Below are positions 61,201-64,000 of a stretch of 64,000 nucleotides of DNA, piece after piece. Where the stretch lies: positions 682,001 to 746,000 of the forward strand of contig NZ_BEWC01000005.1 in assembly GCF_003112575.1 (NCBI RefSeq), read 5' to 3'. The notes beneath the pieces are model-generated. The model had not been told where the DNA came from. It worked only from the letters and a program-made list of their open reading frames with translations, and did not search any database. Positions within the stretch are counted from its first letter, which is position 1. Every line of letters starts with the position of its first letter. The translations under genes and the position numbers were made by a program. This DNA is from Streptomyces ardesiacus. Its GTDB lineage: Bacteria; Actinomycetota; Actinomycetes; Streptomycetales; Streptomycetaceae.

Positions 61201-61577
61201 TGACGGCGGGCGAGTCGGGCCCACGGGAGGCGCTGCCGCTGCTGGCGGACACCGTCCGCGCGGCCGTCGAGGAGCGGTGCGCCGACCTGGTCCTCGCCAC
61301 CCTCGTGGACAGCGCCGCCGGCCTGTCGAGCGACCTCGGCGAGCACGCCCGCGCGGTGCGGCTCCTCGGCGCGGGCGGCCACTGGCGGGGCGACCGCCCG
61401 CGCCCCATGCCGGACCGTGCGCACGCCGAGCGGGCCGAGGCCGCCGCCCTGAACGCCCTCGGCGGCGAGCGGTACGCCGCCGAACTGGCCGCGGGGGCCG
61501 CCCTTGCGCCCCGGGACGTCGTCGCCGAGCTGGAGGCGGCGGGGCGGCCGGCTCCCCGGACGCCTACGCGCAGGTGA
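58296..61577 (+). CDS. AfsR/SARP-type large regulator (BTAD, NTPase, TPR)
   Basis: A 1093-residue regulator. Residues 1 to about 245 are a SARP-like winged helix plus BTAD (YRILGVAQTED...LRALLTALALRPGDVV; WRGPALADLPGH). Residues about 250-600 form a STAND/NB-ARC NTPase with Walker A GPGGSGKTRL and Walker B LLVLDNCEHV. The rest is TPR-like helical repeats. AfsR-type proteins integrate kinase signals to control secondary metabolism; no cognate kinase is adjacent. GTG 58296 is chosen because the regulatory fold starts there (VRYRILG). Confidence 0.9.
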   Translation: MRYRILGVAQTEDHGTAASPGGPRLRALLTALALRPGDVVTSATLIDEVWPGDDDPPQDAPAALQALVGRLRRTVGKEAVASAPGGYRLAATRDDVDLYVFERLVRQGTTALGHGDAAGAARHLDEALALWRGPALADLPGHAAGPDALHLEATRARIEAGLRLGDAHDAVPRLRELITAHPYDETLHALLIGALRATGRDADALAAYENVRRTLAEGLGTDPGPRLRALHAELLGARGAEHAPAGERRGNIRPRLTTFVGREPELAALRDEVRRARLVTLTGPGGSGKTRLAEEAAAGLDQAWLVELAPLDRPEAVPGAVVNALGLRETVLLTGDRPTVQDDPVALLVEYCAPRNQLLVLDNCEHVIGAAARLAETLLTRCPGLTVLATSREPLGVPGESVRPVEPLAPDQARRLFAARASAVRPDADTVLRDEEAVAEICRRLDGLPLAIELAAARLRLLTPREIADRLDDRFRLLTSGSRTVLPRQQTLRAVVDWSWDLLDEAERTMLRELSVFAGGWDLAAAEAVGTGPAAELVGALVDKSLVVADLVVEGAEMRYRLLETIHEYAEERAAEVPGLRAAAERAHRAWARALAEEADPQLRSARQLPYVSRLETEHDNIRAALERSLTAGDEEEAASLALAMGWFWWLRNYRHEGVGWLDRVLRLGAALDAGRPRPEADGLDRGDPAADHVGALLAVREGDPPHPLHSLRMRVRMMHILLTFETTPRDGLLDERVRRYVRRVRDHFAAGGPEAARVPGLIWPLTAFFVDDQGDVRGAMDVSVANCRVYGDEWDIAASLMFRAHAVVDLSGTPSGFDEDLAEARVLSRRVGDRLVEAQVCSAFGEAAMARGHYGEARAEFTEALRLAEEVGAFAEAPFLIARLAEIAYREGDHATALGVLDEAGAAADRYGVVDSQAFVLMLRAGLAVVEEDYARARALWEAAHEKCLRGTPPPQFLAMLGLVDALVTAGESGPREALPLLADTVRAAVEERCADLVLATLVDSAAGLSSDLGEHARAVRLLGAGGHWRGDRPRPMPDRAHAERAEAAALNALGGERYAAELAAGAALAPRDVVAELEAAGRPAPRTPTRR

Positions 61578-63606
61578 AGCGGGACTGGGCCCAGTCCGCG
61601 AGCGCCACCGAGTCGAAGGGACTGTGCGGCTCGGTCACCAGCCGCAGGCTCTCGCGGCCCGAGATGTCCACGTGCACGGGGACCGCCGGGTCGCCGCCCT
61701 TGATCATCCCCGAGTTCCACAGGGGGACGCCGTCGGCGTACACCGAGAAGTGGACCTTGCCCAGCTTCAGCGTCAGGTCGTCGACGCCGACCAGCGCGTC
61801 GTAGGACGAGCAGTCACGGTTGAGGTCGATGGTGACCGAGGAACGTCCGTTGACGGTGACGCCGTGGGCGTACCGCACGTCGGCGATGGACAGGTCCGAG
61901 CGCTGCCACACCCAAGTGCTCCCGGCCAGGTGCATCTCGGGGCCCGTGCCGTCGCCGCTCACGTCGTACGCCAGCTCGCTCCACTGGTAGACGGCGGGCG
62001 GGGGTGGGGGTGGCGGCGTGGGTGTGGGAGTGGGGGGCGGCGGTGTGGGAGTGGGCGTCGGCTTCGGTGTGGGGGTGGGCGTGGGCGTGGGCGTGGGCTT
62101 CGGGGTGAGTGTTGGTTTCGGGGTGGGTGTCGGTGTCGGGGTCGGCTTGGGTGCCGTCACCGGTGCGGGTGGGTCCGGGGGGCGCGTCGAGGGCGTGGGG
62201 GTCTCCGGGGCGGGCTGCGCCACCGGTGTGGAGGCCGGCGGGGCGGCCTTCGGCGGTTCCTTGTCCGGGGCCTCGTGACCGACCAGGGCGAAGGCCAGCG
62301 CCGCCGCGGCGGCCACCGCCACCACGCCGGCCGCGATACCAGCCTTGACCGGCGCGCCGAGCCCCTCGGAGGCCGCCGCACCGCCCCCGGCGCCCGCTCC
62401 GCCGGAGCTGCCGCCGCTCGCCGCGGCCGCCGCGCCCGCGGCTCCCGCCGCACCGGCGCCCGCGCCCCCGGCGACGAGGCCCGCCACCTTCGCGTACCCG
62501 GCGACACCGAACCAGCCGATGACCGCGACGGGCACCACGGCGGGGATGCCGCTCGCGACCTCCTCGATCTGGGTCGCGGCCAGCCGGCACCTGGCGCACT
62601 CCTCCAGGTGCTTGCGCAGCCCGCGTTCGGCCCGGATGCGCAGCCGCCCGCGCGCGTACGTGCCGAGCTGGTCGGCATAGCGGGCGCACTCCTCGTCGGT
62701 GGCGAGCGCACTGCTGACGTGGGCCTGGAGGTAGGCCTGCTTCAGCCCCTCACGGGCGCGGCTGGCGAGGACCCGGGTGCCGTTGGCGTCCAGCCCGAAG
62801 AGCGTGGCCACCTCGCTCGGCGACTCGTCCTCGACCTCGGTGTGCCACAGCACGGCCTGCCACCGCTCCGGCAGCGACCGGAACGCCCGCATGGCCATCG
62901 ACTGCTCGGCCTCGTGCATGGCGCGGACGTCGGCGCCCAGCTCCAGGGTGTCGTCGTCCGGCACCTTCGCGGTGTACGCGGCCTGCGCGGCGAACACCGC
63001 GAAGTCCTCGACCAACTGCTCCCGCCCGGCCGACCGGGTCCAGCCGGCGGCGACGCGCCGGACCGCGGTGAGCAGATAGGCGCGCACGGCGTGCTCGGGA
63101 CCCGAACCGCCGCGCACCGCCTGGAGCATGCGGGCGAAGACCTCGGCGGTGAGGTCGTCCGCGGTGTGGGCGTCGCGGCAGCAGGTGCGCGCGTACCGGC
63201 GCACCGCGTCCGCGTGGCGGCGGTACAGCTCCTCGTAGGCCGTGTCGTCGCCCGAGCGCATCCGCTCGATCAACTCGGCGTCGGACGCCGGAAGCTCGCG
63301 CGGGGGCGGCAGCACGCCACCGTCGTCCGGCTCCCGGGGCGGCGGCAGCACGCTGTCCTCGTGCAGCCCGCGCTGTATCGGGACCCCGGCTCCCGCTCGG
63401 CCCCCGCCCTCGGCAGGGGCCTCGCGGTCACCGTCCTGGAGGGGGCCCTCCCGCCGGGCGCGGGCCGGCCCGGCCGGGCGGCCCTGGTCCGGCACCTGTG
63501 GCGCGCCGTCGTCCAGCGGCTTCTCGGCGCGTGCGTCCTCGGTACCGGCGTCACCGGGACCGCTCACGCCGTCACCGACTGACCCGTCCCGCCCGTCAAC
63601 GCTCAT
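61564..63606 (-). CDS. ECF sigma factor fused to zinc finger, TM helix and NPCBM-like domain
   Basis: A 680-residue membrane-linked sigma factor. After a disordered N-terminus (about 1-105), sigma-2 (YEELYRRHADAVRRYA...DDLTAEVFARML) and sigma-4 (SLPERWQAVLWHTEVEDESPSEVATLFGL) occupy about 110-280. Then come an anti-sigma-like zinc motif HLEECARC (about 330), a Gly/Ala region, one TM segment (AGIAAGVVAVAAAAALAFALVG, cited in part: about 410-430), a long Pro/Thr linker and a C-terminal beta domain of NPCBM type (about 540-680). So the sigma part is cytosolic and the putative sugar-binding domain is outside. It may sense cell-wall or host glycans directly. Convergent, slightly overlapping with the AfsR-like gene. 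Confidence 0.88.
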   Translation of the reverse strand: MSVDGRDGSVGDGVSGPGDAGTEDARAEKPLDDGAPQVPDQGRPAGPARARREGPLQDGDREAPAEGGGRAGAGVPIQRGLHEDSVLPPPREPDDGGVLPPPRELPASDAELIERMRSGDDTAYEELYRRHADAVRRYARTCCRDAHTADDLTAEVFARMLQAVRGGSGPEHAVRAYLLTAVRRVAAGWTRSAGREQLVEDFAVFAAQAAYTAKVPDDDTLELGADVRAMHEAEQSMAMRAFRSLPERWQAVLWHTEVEDESPSEVATLFGLDANGTRVLASRAREGLKQAYLQAHVSSALATDEECARYADQLGTYARGRLRIRAERGLRKHLEECARCRLAATQIEEVASGIPAVVPVAVIGWFGVAGYAKVAGLVAGGAGAGAAGAAGAAAAASGGSSGGAGAGGGAAASEGLGAPVKAGIAAGVVAVAAAAALAFALVGHEAPDKEPPKAAPPASTPVAQPAPETPTPSTRPPDPPAPVTAPKPTPTPTPTPKPTLTPKPTPTPTPTPTPKPTPTPTPPPPTPTPTPPPPPPPAVYQWSELAYDVSGDGTGPEMHLAGSTWVWQRSDLSIADVRYAHGVTVNGRSSVTIDLNRDCSSYDALVGVDDLTLKLGKVHFSVYADGVPLWNSGMIKGGDPAVPVHVDISGRESLRLVTEPHSPFDSVALADWAQSRFTCA

Positions 63607-63907
63607 CGCGGAAAGCCCCCGCCCACCTGCCCAGCCAGTCCGAACACCGGGTCAGCGTGCCATATTGGCTTTTGTTCAGGACCCCCTTGTGCCGACCGTC
63701 ACTCGTCTGTGGGGACTTGCCGGGCAGCGGTAATAACGCTCAGCCGTTCGGGGAAGGAGTGACGGGCCCACCCGTTCGGTGCGGCCGTCCGCGACCGACC
63801 CGTCCCTCTTTGTGCCCGTCCGTGACCGGTTGGCCCCTTCCCTTGTGCCCGTCCGGCACCGGTTTCGGTACTGGTTGTGGTACCGGTTTCGGCACCGGTC
63901 GACCCGC
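63607..63907. other. Intergenic region upstream of the sigma factor gene
   Basis: A 300-bp gap. It includes repeated ACCGGTTTCGG-type half-sites at about 63860-63900 and one AT-richer block (63660-63680) that may hold the sigma gene promoter. No gene is supported. Confidence 0.4.
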
Positions 63908-64000
63908 TCACACCGGCCGCGAGCGCAGCCCCTCCAGCAGGATGTCCAGCAGCCGGGCCGAGGCCGCCGCCTGCTGGGCCGGGTCCGGCAGCGAGGGTGC
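63908..64000 (-). CDS. Probable TetR-family regulator, C-terminal fragment (cut by window edge)
   Basis: Only the last 30 codons are present, ending in TGA at 63910-63908. The residues ARLLDILLEGLRSRP match the amphipathic last helix common in TetR/AcrR proteins. The DNA-binding part is outside the window. Confidence 0.5.
   Translation of the reverse strand, partial: APSLPDPAQQAAASARLLDILLEGLRSRPV

Noticed and set aside
56805..61424. 1539-codon open frame on the minus strand
   Set aside because: Antisense to the asparagine-synthase-like and AfsR-like genes; low-complexity His/Arg/Gly-rich translation with no domain.
63699..63911. 70-codon frame on the minus strand near the right end
   Set aside because: Low-complexity Thr/Gly/Arg translation without RBS; it covers repeat-like intergenic DNA.
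1..64000. CRISPR arrays, insertion sequences, integrases
   Set aside because: No direct-repeat/spacer array and no transposase or integrase motif found in the translated frames.

Overview
The window is high-GC actinobacterial DNA, almost certainly from a Streptomyces chromosome. The signs are codon use, GTG starts, GTGA/ATGA overlaps, a SARP regulator with a TTA codon, an NsdA-like regulator, an AfsR-like regulator and a c-di-AMP riboswitch in front of a cell-wall peptidase. It falls into two parts that meet at about 32.85 kb.

Positions 1-32,831 are most of a biosynthetic gene cluster whose left end lies outside the window. It combines four modules. (1) A discrete fatty-acid/type II PKS-like set: an ACP, two KS/KS-beta pairs (8660-6328 on minus, 9169-11402 on plus), a third KS (18433), a FabG-like reductase, an enoyl-reductase-like SDR and a KASIII (31192). 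(2) A cyclohexanecarboxyl-CoA (CHC-CoA) cassette: an EPSP-synthase/acyl-CoA-ligase fusion, an acyl-CoA dehydrogenase and a ChcA-like reductase. (3) A 2-aminoethylphosphonate (2-AEP) operon: PEP mutase with a degenerate nucleotidyltransferase tail, phosphonopyruvate decarboxylase, 2-AEP transaminase and a large FAD/NAD(P)-binding protein. (4) Tailoring, acylation and export: two PlsC-type acyltransferases, an AMP-dependent acyl ligase, a membrane fatty acid hydroxylase, two MFS exporters, alpha/beta hydrolases and a DsbA/HCCA-isomerase-like protein. My inference is an omega-cyclohexyl acyl chain joined to a C-P headgroup, that is, a lipid-like phosphonate. I do not recognise a described pathway with this combination.

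Regulation is partly readable. A SARP gene on the minus strand carries one TTA codon. Three promoters in the cluster share the same geometry: two TTnAG-like heptamers 11 bp apart, with a TAnnnT -10 starting 16 bp after the start of the second heptamer. They drive the ACP operon, the KS2 operon and the hydroxylase/MFS operon, and are good candidates for the SARP regulon. A TetR gene diverges from the KASIII gene over a dyad that touches the KASIII -10. The CHC operon has its own -35/-10 with a dyad in the spacer.

Positions 32,839-64,000 look like conserved chromosome. In order: a tRNA-Phe/Asp/Glu cluster, membrane metallophosphoesterase, small zincin, lipoprotein, DEAD-box helicase with a repetitive Arg/Gly/Asp tail, amino-acid permease, tRNA-Lys, MerR regulator with a leaderless self-overlapping promoter, M20 amidohydrolase, TRIC-type channel, reversed-order RibD-like protein, initiator tRNA, PP2C phosphatase, c-di-AMP riboswitch plus M23 peptidase, aldo/keto reductase, PrsW-like protease, TrmB, Dabb protein, LhgO, NsdA-like regulator, asparagine-synthase-like protein, AfsR-like regulator, an ECF sigma factor fused to a zinc finger, membrane helix and extracellular NPCBM-like domain, and the C-terminus of a probable TetR protein at the right edge.
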